DNA of 25,520 nt from JBFKAV01 sp041621405 (GTDB lineage: Bacteria; Pseudomonadota; Alphaproteobacteria; Rhodobacterales; Rhodobacteraceae). Each line of letters begins with the position of its first letter. Position 1 is the stretch's first letter. Shown here one piece after another: positions 1 through 7,710 of the stretch. The notes under the pieces were generated by a model. It searched no databases and was not told where the DNA came from. It saw only the letters and a program-made list of their open reading frames with translations. The stretch covers positions 1 to 25,520 of the forward strand of contig JBFKAV010000034.1 in NCBI GenBank assembly GCA_041621405.1, written 5' to 3'. The position numbers and the translations under genes are program-made.

Positions 1-495
1 CGCACGGTCGGATCGGAGATCACCGAGCTCGACCGGGCACGGGCCTTCTGCATCGCGCTTTCCGCCGCAATCACCGTGATCCTGGCCAGCCAGCTCGGGC
101 TGCCGATCAGTTCGACCCATGTGGCGCTCGGCGCGGTGTTCGGTGTCGGCTTCCTGCGCGAATGGCTCGACCAGCGCATCGGCGCCGTGGCACAATCGGT
201 CCTCGCTCACCACGAGGGCGAGCCCGATTTCGCTCAGGTGGAGGCGGTGCTGCACGAGTTCTCCGACGCTCCCATCGAGGAGAAACGCCGGATCCTGCAG
301 GAATTGAAGGCGATGGGGCCCGAGGCGGTGATCTCCGCCGCCCAGCGCAAGGAGTTGCAGCGGGCCTTGAAGCGGCAGCTGGTGAGCCGGACGTCGCTAC
401 TGAAGATCGTGTCGGCCTGGGTGATCACGCTGCCGGTATCGGCAGGGCTCGCCGCACTCTTCTACTTCGCGCTCAGAGGGATGCTTCTGCCATGA
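1..495 (+). CDS. PiT-family inorganic phosphate transporter, C-terminal part (5' end outside window)
   Basis: The reading frame is open from the first base and ends at 495, giving the last 164 residues. The piece has a membrane segment, then the sequence GLPISSTHVALGAVFG, which matches the second signature repeat of PiT (PHO4) low-affinity phosphate permeases, where the S-S-T-H residues belong to the conserved transport motif. A charged cytoplasmic stretch of about 70 residues follows (SDAPIEEKRRILQELK), then a final hydrophobic helix (VSAWVITLPVSAGLAALFYFAL) close to the C-terminus. PiT proteins carry phosphate with protons or metal across the inner membrane. The next gene begins 13 bp downstream and is another phosphate carrier, so the two are probably co-transcribed. 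The family call is firm; the missing N-terminal half prevents a finer assignment. Confidence 0.88.
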   Translation, partial: RTVGSEITELDRARAFCIALSAAITVILASQLGLPISSTHVALGAVFGVGFLREWLDQRIGAVAQSVLAHHEGEPDFAQVEAVLHEFSDAPIEEKRRILQELKAMGPEAVISAAQRKELQRALKRQLVSRTSLLKIVSAWVITLPVSAGLAALFYFALRGMLLP

Positions 496-508
496 GCAGT
501 AGGCGCCG

Positions 509-2359
509 ATGAGAAGGTATTACCTCCCAGTCGCGATCGGGGCGCTCCTCCTCGCCTTCTGGTTCAGCCCCGACGCGCAGGAGATCGCCGCGGGCGTAGC
601 GATCTTCCTGTTCGGGATGCTGATGCTGGAGGACGGGTTCCGGCTGTTCGGCGGCGGGCTCCTGGAAAGAATGCTCGAACGAGCCACCCTTTCGACGCCG
701 CGCTCGATCGCGTTCGGGATCGTCTCGACGACGCTGCTGCAATCGAGCTCGCTGGTATCGGTCATCTCCATCTCGTTCCTCAGCGCGGGCCTCATCTCGC
801 TGATCGGCGGGGTCGGCATCATCTTCGGCGCGAATATCGGCACCACGACAGGCGCCTGGCTCGTCGCCGGGCTGGGGCTCAAAGTGAACATCGCAGCCTA
901 CGCGATGCCGATGATCGCGCTTTCGATCGTGCTGGTGTTCCAGAAACCGAAGGTGCTCAGGGGCGTCGGTTTCGCACTCGGCGGCCTCGGCTTCCTTTTT
1001 CTCGGCATCCACCAAATGAAGGAAGGCTTCGACGCCTTCAAGGACCAGATCGACCTGTCGCGCTTCGCCCTGGCCGGCTTCCTCGGTCTCGTCGTCTATT
1101 CGCTGCTCGGCACCGTGGCGACAGTGATCATGCAATCGAGCCATGCGACGATGGTGCTGATCCTCACCGCGCTGGCGGCAGGTCAGATCACCTACGACAA
1201 CGCGCTTGCGTTGGCCATCGGCGCCAATATCGGCACCACGATCACCGCGATCATTGGCGCGGTCGGCGCCAATTTCCAGGGCCGGCGACTGGCATTGGCG
1301 CACCTCATCTTCAACGTCGTTACGGCGGGCGTGGCGATCATCTTCATCGTGCCGCTCCGGGAGGCCGTCGATTGGATCAGCGCCGGCATAGGGATCGCGG
1401 CGGGCGACTTCGCGCTGAAGCTCGCGGTGTTCCACACCATCTTCAACGTCCTCGGCGTGTCATTGATGTTGCCTGTCCTGGGCCGGCTCATCCTATTCCT
1501 CGAACACCGGATCGTCGAGCCGGAACCCGATGTCAGCCGGCCGCACTACCTCAACGAGGCGATCGACGAGTTCCCGCAGACGCTGGAAAGCGCGCTCCGC
1601 AAGGAGGTGATGCACCTCTACGAGAATGCGGCCGAACTGATCCTGCACGGGCTCAACCTGCATCGGCACGAGGTCTACGCTGCTGAAAACACCGCCGAGA
1701 CGGTACGGAAAAGCCGCACGGGATTCGATTTCAACATCGACGAGGGCTATGAGCGCCGGGTCAAGACGCTCTATTCGGCGATCGTCGACTTCTGCTCGCG
1801 GGCGGGCAGCAAGCGGGTCCCCGACGATATCGCCGACCGGATCTACGCGCTTCGCGACGTGGCGGGCGGGATCGTGCAGGCGGTGAAGTCGGTCAAGCAT
1901 GTCCGCAAGAACGTGTTGCGTTACACCACCCGTCCTCAGGGCACGGTGACCGAGCTCTATGACGGGCTCAGGACCGAGATTGCCCGCATTGTCGTCGAGA
2001 TCCGCAAGCTCGAGCAAGCCGAGCCGGATGAGCGCAGTTCGCTCTGGCTCGACCAGGAGCGCGCCCAGATCGAGAACGACGCAAGGAGCACGTCACGCCG
2101 CGTCGACGCGCTGATCCGCGAGGGTGCGCTCAGTCCCGCCGCGGCCACGTCGTTTCTCAACGATTCCAGCTATGCCTACGGGGCGATGCGCCAGCTGATC
2201 GAGGCGGCGCGGGCCTACTACATAGAACGCGACAGCGCGATGGCGGAGGTCGAGCGCCTGCTTGCGCTTGACGAGGACGAGTTCAACGAGTCCGAGATCG
2301 GCTCCACGGGCACGCGGACCCAGGCGGGGCACAAGACGAATGTCATGCAGGAGCGATAG
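509..2359 (+). CDS. Na+/phosphate cotransporter with C-terminal PhoU-like domain (NptA/YjbB type)
   Basis: The protein has 616 residues. The N-terminal 330 or so are hydrophobic and contain the two inverted PNaS repeats of the Na/Pi cotransporter family: QSSSLVSV from Q78 and QSSHATM from Q209, each followed by a GANIGTT motif. This arrangement is characteristic of NptA/YjbB and of the eukaryotic SLC34 carriers. From about residue 345 the protein becomes helical and charged and resembles PhoU, as in many bacterial members of the family. It should sit in the inner membrane and move phosphate; the bacterial homologue YjbB has been linked to phosphate export, so the direction is uncertain. The start at 509 lies 13 bp after the PiT stop codon. 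Having two unrelated phosphate carriers side by side suggests one phosphate homeostasis operon. Confidence 0.9.
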   Translation: MRRYYLPVAIGALLLAFWFSPDAQEIAAGVAIFLFGMLMLEDGFRLFGGGLLERMLERATLSTPRSIAFGIVSTTLLQSSSLVSVISISFLSAGLISLIGGVGIIFGANIGTTTGAWLVAGLGLKVNIAAYAMPMIALSIVLVFQKPKVLRGVGFALGGLGFLFLGIHQMKEGFDAFKDQIDLSRFALAGFLGLVVYSLLGTVATVIMQSSHATMVLILTALAAGQITYDNALALAIGANIGTTITAIIGAVGANFQGRRLALAHLIFNVVTAGVAIIFIVPLREAVDWISAGIGIAAGDFALKLAVFHTIFNVLGVSLMLPVLGRLILFLEHRIVEPEPDVSRPHYLNEAIDEFPQTLESALRKEVMHLYENAAELILHGLNLHRHEVYAAENTAETVRKSRTGFDFNIDEGYERRVKTLYSAIVDFCSRAGSKRVPDDIADRIYALRDVAGGIVQAVKSVKHVRKNVLRYTTRPQGTVTELYDGLRTEIARIVVEIRKLEQAEPDERSSLWLDQERAQIENDARSTSRRVDALIREGALSPAAATSFLNDSSYAYGAMRQLIEAARAYYIERDSAMAEVERLLALDEDEFNESEIGSTGTRTQAGHKTNVMQER

Positions 2360-2395
2360 GATGTCTGGCGAGGTGCGCGACGTGGAGTTCGTTCA

Positions 2396-2644
2396 ATGGG
2401 CCTGAAGAAGCTTGCCGCGAAAGTGGCGGAGTACAACGACCGCCTGGACAGCGGCAAGGCGAGCAAGATCAAGCCGGACCACGTGCGCAGGGTGCTGCAG
2501 AAGCTGCGCAAGAAGGAGCTGTCGCTCACCGAGGAACTCGCCGGCGCCAGAGACGAAGAGGCGAAGGCGCGGCTCGAACGGAAGCTGGAGGTTGCCCGCG
2601 AGCATGTCGCCCGCGCCGAGTGGTTGCTGGGGGAGATCGACTGA
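2396..2644 (+). CDS. Small charged helical protein of unknown function
   Basis: This 82-residue protein starts at the ATG at 2396, 36 bp after the Na/Pi cotransporter stop. It is almost entirely made of charged and leucine-containing helix (for example LQKLRKKELSLTEEL and EAKARLERKLEVAREH), with heptad-like spacing that suggests a short coiled coil. It has no signal peptide, no membrane segment and no cysteine. I do not recognise the family. An earlier ATG at 2361 opens only 14 codons in another frame and is not a better start. Position and orientation suggest it is the last gene of the phosphate transport unit, but nothing in the protein itself shows a phosphate-related role. Confidence 0.7.
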   Translation: MGLKKLAAKVAEYNDRLDSGKASKIKPDHVRRVLQKLRKKELSLTEELAGARDEEAKARLERKLEVAREHVARAEWLLGEID

Positions 2645-3362
2645 CCGGCCGGCGGCTTCAATCCGGATCGGCGCCTGACACGCGGGTCGGCGGCGGGCCA
2701 GTCTCGGATCAAGAAGTTCTGCCGGAAGCCTGGACCCTCGGCCCAGACGTCACGGGGAGGCAGCGTCTCGGTTCCGCGGATAGCATTCCCGGAGCTGGGT
2801 TGCGCGCCGAGCCGGCGCCTCCGCGGAGCGGCGGAGGGGTCGTACCACGCGGCACGGCGCCCTTACGACTCCACGGCGTTCCGCCCGATTCCTGTCCTGA
2901 AAGAGAATTGCAGCGCGCGGGCGCTGGCCGCCTTGGCGTTCGACCTCGTTACCCCACCACGACCATGCAAAGAAACCAAAGCATGCCAGCCTCCCGCGCG
3001 CGCCCCCACTTGGAGCTTGCAACGTTAACGGTACTTGAAAGGGCGCCAACTGCAAACGGAGCCACCCGGGCGTCCGGAGCACGAATCACGCAATGGTTGT
3101 GCGTCGCCAAACGGGCATGAACCTGAGGTTTAGCGGGCCAGGCAGATTCTGGCCTTTTTGGGGCCGCCAAGGCATCTCGCTGGAAACACTGAGTTAATCA
3201 GGTCACGAACCGGTGCGTTTGGCGGCACCGGGGACAATGCCCGGAGGCAGTCGGTGATCCGCCCGGGGGTGGAAACGACTCAACGTGCCCGGGGCTGCGC
3301 AGGCGCCCGTCGCCCGCCTGATGATAGGCCAGGCAGACTCGCGGAAAAGTCGAGCCCGTGCC
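2645..3362. other. Long intergenic region with no convincing gene
   Basis: About 720 bp separate the rightward phosphate genes from the end of the leftward oxidoreductase gene. Open frames exist on both strands, but their translations are arginine- and proline-rich with no recognisable motif or credible ribosome binding site. The part around 2900-3200 is less GC-rich than its surroundings. The region holds a terminator-like hairpin (3136-3159), a 7-bp-arm hairpin at 3210-3231 (CCGGTGC/GCACCGG) and another at 2818-2837 (CCTCCGC/GCGGAGG). I see no tRNA, insertion sequence or tandem repeat. A small RNA ending at the 3155 T-run is possible but unproven. Confidence 0.6.
3136..3159 (+). terminator. 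Putative rho-independent terminator
   Basis: GGCCAG, a 7-nt loop and CTGGCC are followed immediately by five T residues (3155-3159). The stem is only 6 bp but is GC-rich. It reads as a terminator on the plus strand. It lies nearly 500 bp after the last rightward gene, so either that transcript has a very long 3' end or a separate short transcript ends here. Confidence 0.45.
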
Positions 3363-4526
3363 TTAGGTCGTCCGGAACATTGGCGGCCGCGCGTCGACCC
3401 AGCGCCCCTCGGCCTTGCCGGACTCGGCGACCGCATAGACCGCCGCCATCGAGCGCAGCCCGTCCTCGGCCCGCGGATACAGGTCGGCTGCCGGGTCGAT
3501 CGGGCGGTTTTCCTTCGCGGCCCGGATCGCCTCGGCGAGGTCCTTGTAGATGTTGGCGAAGGCGAGCGGCATCCCCTCGGCGTGGCCGATGGTGACCCGG
3601 CTTGCCCGGTCGGCCTCGGGCGACAATCCCGCCTCGCCCCGCTCGATCACCTGCAGTCGCTGCCCGAGCGGCATCCAGAAAAGCTGGTTCGGCTGCTCCT
3701 GGCTCCAGCGCACGCCGCCTCTTTCGCCGAAGACCTGCAGTCCGAGCCCGTGCTGGCGGCCGATCGCCACCGACGAGGTCCAGAGCCGACCCACGGTGCC
3801 GCCCGACATGCGGAAGTTCACCATGGCGTCGTCTTCCAGTACGCGGGCCTCGATGCACGAGACGGTGTCGGCCGACAGCCGCTCGACCTCCTGGCCGGTG
3901 ACGAACGAGGCCATGTGGAGCGCGTGGATGCCGCAGTCGGCGAACTGCGCTGAGACTCCGGCCTGCTTGGGATCGTAGCGCCAGCGCACCCGTGGATTGT
4001 CGGCGTCGCCGGCATCGGCATGGTGGCCGTGGGCGAACTCGGCAACGACCAGGCGGACCCGCCCGAGATCGCCCCGGGCGACCATGGCCCGCATGTGACG
4101 AACGAGGGAATAGCCGGAATAGCCGTAGTTCACCGCGCAGATCTTGCCGGTCCGGCGGGACAGCTGGACGATCTCCTCGCCCTCCTCCACCGTGATCGTC
4201 ATCGGTTTTTCGCAGAGCACGTGGAAGCCGGCCTCGAGGAACGTCCTGGTGATCTCGAAATGCGTGGCGTTCGGCGTGGCGACGGTGACGAGGTCGACCC
4301 GGTCCGCCCTGCCCCGCTCGCCTTCGAGCATCTCGCGCCAGTCGCCGTAGGCGCGGTCGGCGGAAAGCCCGAGCCGCTGACCGTAGACTCGCCCCGCCTC
4401 GGGCCGGTGATCGAGGGCGCCTGCGACGAAGGCAAACTCCCCGTCCACCGCCGCGCCCAGCCGGTGCGCCGGGCCGATCTGGCTGCCCTCGCCGCCGCCG
4501 ATCAGACCCCAGTTCAGTTTCGTCAT
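3363..4526 (-). CDS. Gfo/Idh/MocA family NAD(P)-dependent sugar/inositol dehydrogenase
   Basis: The protein has 387 residues when read from the ATG at 4526, which has GGGGAGAGG upstream and leaves 16 bp after the preceding TIM-barrel gene. A longer reading to 4586 would overlap that gene and add an unrelated 20-residue leader. The N-terminal Rossmann fold begins with GLIGGGEGS (residues 7-15). The family's catalytic signature CEKP is present with K107. The C-terminal alpha/beta domain carries the DCGIHALH segment with the likely catalytic H201. Family members oxidise or reduce a hydroxyl of sugars, inositols or their derivatives with a nicotinamide cofactor. It is the last gene of a three-gene leftward unit with a TIM-barrel protein and a second family member, as in inositol and keto-sugar pathways. 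The exact substrate cannot be read from the sequence. Confidence 0.88.
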   Translation of the reverse strand: MTKLNWGLIGGGEGSQIGPAHRLGAAVDGEFAFVAGALDHRPEAGRVYGQRLGLSADRAYGDWREMLEGERGRADRVDLVTVATPNATHFEITRTFLEAGFHVLCEKPMTITVEEGEEIVQLSRRTGKICAVNYGYSGYSLVRHMRAMVARGDLGRVRLVVAEFAHGHHADAGDADNPRVRWRYDPKQAGVSAQFADCGIHALHMASFVTGQEVERLSADTVSCIEARVLEDDAMVNFRMSGGTVGRLWTSSVAIGRQHGLGLQVFGERGGVRWSQEQPNQLFWMPLGQRLQVIERGEAGLSPEADRASRVTIGHAEGMPLAFANIYKDLAEAIRAAKENRPIDPAADLYPRAEDGLRSMAAVYAVAESGKAEGRWVDARPPMFRTT

Positions 4527-4542
4527 GGCAAGCCTCTCCCCG

Positions 4543-5433
4543 TCAGAAGCCGATCGATCGCAGATGGGCGCGGTTTGCTCGCGCATCGCCGAGCGGATCG
4601 ACGTCGAGCGTCGGGTCGCAATCCTGCTCGACCGTGCACCAGCCGTCGTAGCCCGCCTCGATCAGCACTCGGCGGACGGCGGGGAAATTAACGTCGCCGT
4701 AGCCGAGGTTGCAGAAGATGCCCTGGCCGCAGGCCTCGTAGAAGTCGGTTCGCCGGGCGACGACCTGCCGCTTCACCTCCGGGTCGATGTCCTTGAAGTG
4801 GACATAGGCGATGCGGCCGACATGGCGCTGCATGAAGGCAACCGGGTCGAAGCCGGCATAGGAGTGATGTCCGGTGTCGAAGCAGATCTTCAGGAGGCTC
4901 TCGTCGATCTCCGAGAGCAGCCGCTCGAGCTCGGGCTCGAAGTCGATGAATCCGCCGGCATGGGCATGGATGCTGACCGTCAGCCCATGCCCCTCGGAAC
5001 CCATCCGGGCGACCGCCGCGATGCGGTCGCGGAGCCCCGCCCATTCGGCGGCGTCCATCTGCTCGGCCTCGTCCGGGCGCCCGGCGGTCGGCGCACGGCG
5101 CGGCGAGATCGAGTCGATCAGCACCAGGTGCCGCGCCCCGTGCGCCACGAGCGCCCGGCAGGTGCGCTCGGCCGCCTCCCTGGTCTCGGACCACTTTGCG
5201 GGGTCGTGAAATGGCCGGAAGACGACGCCGCCGATCAGTTCGAGACCGTTCTCGGCAAGCGCCCCGGCGAGAACCGGGGGATCCTCCGGAAGGTAGCCGA
5301 TGGGGCCCAGCTCGATGCCCTCGTATCCCGCCTCGGCGCATTCCTTCAGGACCCTGCGCCAGTCGGGGTTGCGCGGATCGCCCGCGAATTCCACGCCCCA
5401 GGAACAGGGGGCATTGCCAATCCGGATTGCCAT
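4543..5433 (-). CDS. IolE-like xylose-isomerase-type TIM barrel protein (sugar/inosose isomerase or dehydratase)
   Basis: This 296-residue protein has the AP_endonuc_2/xylose isomerase-like TIM barrel. The N-terminus MAIRIGNAPCSWGVEF resembles the IolE (myo-inosose-2 dehydratase) group. Candidate metal ligands sit at the ends of successive strands: E41 in GIELG, H157 in HAHAG, D186 and H189 in FDTGHH, H212 in HFKD and E269 in VEQD. IolE removes water from 2-keto-myo-inositol; related barrels act as keto-sugar isomerases, epimerases or 3-keto-glycoside lyases. Its start at 5433 has AAGGG nine bases upstream and lies 12 bp after the end of the upstream dehydrogenase gene, so the two are co-transcribed. 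With two Gfo/Idh/MocA neighbours, dehydration or isomerisation of an oxidised cyclitol or sugar is the natural inference. Confidence 0.8.
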   Translation of the reverse strand: MAIRIGNAPCSWGVEFAGDPRNPDWRRVLKECAEAGYEGIELGPIGYLPEDPPVLAGALAENGLELIGGVVFRPFHDPAKWSETREAAERTCRALVAHGARHLVLIDSISPRRAPTAGRPDEAEQMDAAEWAGLRDRIAAVARMGSEGHGLTVSIHAHAGGFIDFEPELERLLSEIDESLLKICFDTGHHSYAGFDPVAFMQRHVGRIAYVHFKDIDPEVKRQVVARRTDFYEACGQGIFCNLGYGDVNFPAVRRVLIEAGYDGWCTVEQDCDPTLDVDPLGDARANRAHLRSIGF

Positions 5434-5445
5434 GCGAATTGCCCT

Positions 5446-6561
5446 TCAGATGGAGGAGAGTTCGACCCACGCCTTCGCCGCGGCCGAAGCGATACCCGCG
5501 GCGATCACGCGGTTCACCTCCATGCCGTCGCGGAAGGTCGGCCAGACGGGGCGCCCGGTGTCGATCGCCTGGAGGAAATCGCGCGCCTCGATGATGATCT
5601 GGTCCTGGTAGCCGGTCCCATGCCCCGGCCCCTGGCAGAAGGCGAGGTAGTCGGGATGCGCCGGCCCGGTCAGGATCTTGGTGAAGCCGCGCGTCGCCTC
5701 CGGCCCTTCGGACCGGTAGAGCCAGATCGCGTTCTGGTCCTCTTGGTCGAAGCGGATCGCGCCCTTGGTGCCGGCGATCTCGTAGGCGTAGCCCATCTTA
5801 CGCCCCGTCGCGATGCGGCTGAAGTACATGTGGCCCATCACACCGCTCTCGAACCGGCACATCAGCTGCGCGTGGTCGTCGTTCGTCACCTCTTCCGGCC
5901 CGGACGCGCCCGGGCGCCGGGCGTGCACCGTCTCGATGTCGGCCATCACTGCACGCACCGGCCCGATCAGGGCAAGGGCCGCATTGATCATGTGCGGGGC
6001 GAGGTCGCCCATGGTGCCGTTGCTGGCGCCCAGGGTGCGCCAGTTCGCCGGCGTCTGCGGGTCGGCCAGGAAATCCTCGGTGTGCTCGCCGCGGAACCAG
6101 GTCACGTTGCCGATTGCACCTTCGGAGATCAGTTGCCGCGCGAATGCGGTGGCCGGCGTGCGCACGTAGTTGAAGCCCACCATGTTGGCGACGCCGGCTG
6201 CCTCGGCGGCGGCGACCATCGCCCGGCTCTCCTCGAGCGAGGCGCCGAGCGGCTTCTCGCAGAGAACGGGCTTCTTCAGCCGGAAGGCTTCTTTGGTAAT
6301 CTCGAGGTGGGTCTCCTGCGGCGAGGCGACGACCACCGCCTCCACCTTCGGGTCGTTGACCAGGTCGCGCCAGTCGTCGGTGCCGCGGCGAAAGCCGTAG
6401 GCCGCCCGGTAGCGTTCGGCCGAGGCGGGCGAGCTCGCGGCCACCACCTCCAGTCGCGGGCGCAGAGCCGTGTCGAAGACGGCGCCGACGGCCGACATCG
6501 CCACCGCATGCGCCTTCCCCATGTAGCCGCCGCCGACTATTCCTATTCCGATCTCGGGCAT
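5446..6561 (-). CDS. Gfo/Idh/MocA family oxidoreductase (inositol 2-dehydrogenase-like)
   Basis: This 371-residue protein is the first gene of the leftward unit. It starts with a classical dinucleotide-binding segment, GIVGGGYMGKAH (residues 8-19). It has the CEKPLG signature with catalytic K103, and GDLAPHMI with D186 and H190 in the positions expected for the Asp/His pair of inositol and glucose-type dehydrogenases. The ATG at 6561 lies seven bases from a large inverted repeat in the divergent promoter region, so control at that site should affect this gene directly. It shares only family-level motifs with the other dehydrogenase of the operon, so the two probably catalyse different redox steps, as when IolG and IolW/IolX-type enzymes are used together. 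It is a candidate IolG, but substrate preference is not determined. Confidence 0.87.
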   Translation of the reverse strand: MPEIGIGIVGGGYMGKAHAVAMSAVGAVFDTALRPRLEVVAASSPASAERYRAAYGFRRGTDDWRDLVNDPKVEAVVVASPQETHLEITKEAFRLKKPVLCEKPLGASLEESRAMVAAAEAAGVANMVGFNYVRTPATAFARQLISEGAIGNVTWFRGEHTEDFLADPQTPANWRTLGASNGTMGDLAPHMINAALALIGPVRAVMADIETVHARRPGASGPEEVTNDDHAQLMCRFESGVMGHMYFSRIATGRKMGYAYEIAGTKGAIRFDQEDQNAIWLYRSEGPEATRGFTKILTGPAHPDYLAFCQGPGHGTGYQDQIIIEARDFLQAIDTGRPVWPTFRDGMEVNRVIAAGIASAAAKAWVELSSI

Positions 6562-6567
6562 CGCCTA

Positions 6568-6621
6568 GGTTCCAGGGCAAGATTGCAGCCACCTGCAAAA
6601 CCCGTATCTTGCCCCGGAACC
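6568..6621. promoter_or_regulatory. Large inverted repeat in the divergent promoter region (putative operator)
   Basis: The arms GGTTCCAGGGCAAGAT (6568-6583) and ATCTTGCCCCGGAACC (6606-6621) are complementary over 16 bp with one mismatch. A second, smaller palindrome lies between them: TTGCAG (6583-6588) and CTGCAA (6593-6598). The element lies between the divergent dehydrogenase gene (start 6561) and the kinase operon (leader ORF at 6670). I infer an operator, or pair of half-operators, for a sugar-responsive repressor encoded outside the window. An RNA hairpin is an alternative. Confidence 0.6.
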
Positions 6622-6669
6622 GGAGGCAACGGTGGTCTACGCGACGACCGGACGCCCCGAGGAGGAGAC

Positions 6670-6714
6670 ATGTTGCAAGCGCTGCAGATTCGACATTCGG
6701 GCGGCACCGCCTGA
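6670..6714 (+). CDS. 14-codon leader ORF coupled to the kinase gene
   Basis: This short frame (MLQALQIRHSGGTA) has a near-perfect ribosome binding site, GGAGGAGA, just before its ATG. Its stop codon shares one base with the kinase start (TGATG at 6712-6716). The kinase ATG itself has only a weak GGGCGG upstream, so its translation is probably coupled to that of this peptide. Such leaders can control expression, but nothing in the peptide shows what it would sense. Confidence 0.5.
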   Translation: MLQALQIRHSGGTA

Positions 6715-7697
6715 TGAGCTCCGGCAGACACTGGCTATCGGGCAACAGGTTCCTGGTGCTCGGACGGGCGGGAATGGATCTCTATGCCGAGCCGCCCGGC
6801 GCTGCGGTCGAAGCGGCCGCGCAGTTCTTCGCCGCGCTCGGCGGATCTTCGGCGAACATCGCTGCGGCGATCACACGACAGGGCGGCACGGCCTCCCTCG
6901 TTACCACCCTCTCCGACGACGCCGTCGGCCGGTTCTGCCTCGGCCAGCTCGACCGCTACGGCATCGGCCGGGAGTACGTCCGCACCGTCGGTGGCGAGGC
7001 CCGGACTTCGCTGGCCGTCGTCGCGACCCGGCTCGACGACACCCAGACGGTGATCTACCGCAACCGCGCCGCTGATTTCGAGATGACTTCGGAGGACGTC
7101 GCGGCCGTCGACTACCCTGCCTTCTCCGCGCTGATCGCCACCGGCACGGCACTTGCCATGGAGCCCTCGCGGAGCGCGACGCTGCGGGCTTTCGATCTGG
7201 CGCGTGAGGCCGGCCTGATGCGGATCCTCGACATCGACTACCGTCCCTACAGCTGGACCTCGCCCGGCGAGGCGACCGAAGTCCTCTCCGGGGCGGCCGC
7301 AGCGTGCGACCTCATCGTCGGCAACGACGTCGAGTTCGGCTTCCTGGCCGGGTCGCAGGATGCGGGACTCGAGAAAGCGCGGGAGCTGGTCCGGCAGGGC
7401 GCGCGCGCTGCGATCTACAAGATGGGCGAGCACGGGGCGGTGACGATCACGCCCGAGGGCGAGACCCGCACCGGCATCTATGTGACCGAAGCGCTGAAAC
7501 CCACCGGTGCGGGCGATGCCTTCATGGGCGGCCTGGTCTCGGCACTAGGCTCCGGGCTCGACCTCGCCGAGGCGGTCCTGCGCGGCTCGGCGACCGCGGC
7601 GATCGTGGTCTCGCGCGTCGGCTGCGCCCCGGCGATGCCGACCCGTGCCGAACTCGACGAATTCCTTCAAATCCATCCCGGCCCGGCGGGATCCTGA
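6714..7697 (+). CDS. iolC: PfkB-family kinase, IolC-like (5-dehydro-2-deoxygluconokinase)
   Basis: This 327-residue ribokinase-fold protein resembles IolC along its length. It has the opening VLGRAGMDLYAEPPG, the substrate-binding GGSSANIA (residues 43-50), the YRNRAADFEM segment typical of IolC, DIDYRPYSW in the middle, and the PfkB signature TGAGD with catalytic base D268. IolC phosphorylates 2-deoxy-5-keto-gluconate with ATP. The gene is followed at once by an IolB-like isomerase and a class II aldolase, which are the enzymes before and after IolC in inositol breakdown, so the call is supported by context. The start at 6714 overlaps the leader ORF stop; an upstream in-frame extension to 6609 would cross the promoter region and is rejected. 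Activity on another keto-deoxy acid sugar remains possible. Confidence 0.83.
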   Translation: MSSGRHWLSGNRFLVLGRAGMDLYAEPPGAAVEAAAQFFAALGGSSANIAAAITRQGGTASLVTTLSDDAVGRFCLGQLDRYGIGREYVRTVGGEARTSLAVVATRLDDTQTVIYRNRAADFEMTSEDVAAVDYPAFSALIATGTALAMEPSRSATLRAFDLAREAGLMRILDIDYRPYSWTSPGEATEVLSGAAAACDLIVGNDVEFGFLAGSQDAGLEKARELVRQGARAAIYKMGEHGAVTITPEGETRTGIYVTEALKPTGAGDAFMGGLVSALGSGLDLAEAVLRGSATAAIVVSRVGCAPAMPTRAELDEFLQIHPGPAGS

Positions 7698-7710
7698 ACA
7701 GGACGGCGCC

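Noticed and set aside
2645..3362. Decayed gene or insertion sequence remnant in the gene-free region
   Set aside because: No transposase-like motif, terminal inverted repeat pair or target duplication could be seen, and the open frames resemble no protein family.
4525..6714. Very long open frame (729 codons) on the plus strand
   Set aside because: It is antisense to three genes with clear Rossmann and TIM-barrel motifs. Its translation is rich in Arg, Asp, Val and Gly with no domain, as expected from the opposite strand of GC-rich coding DNA.
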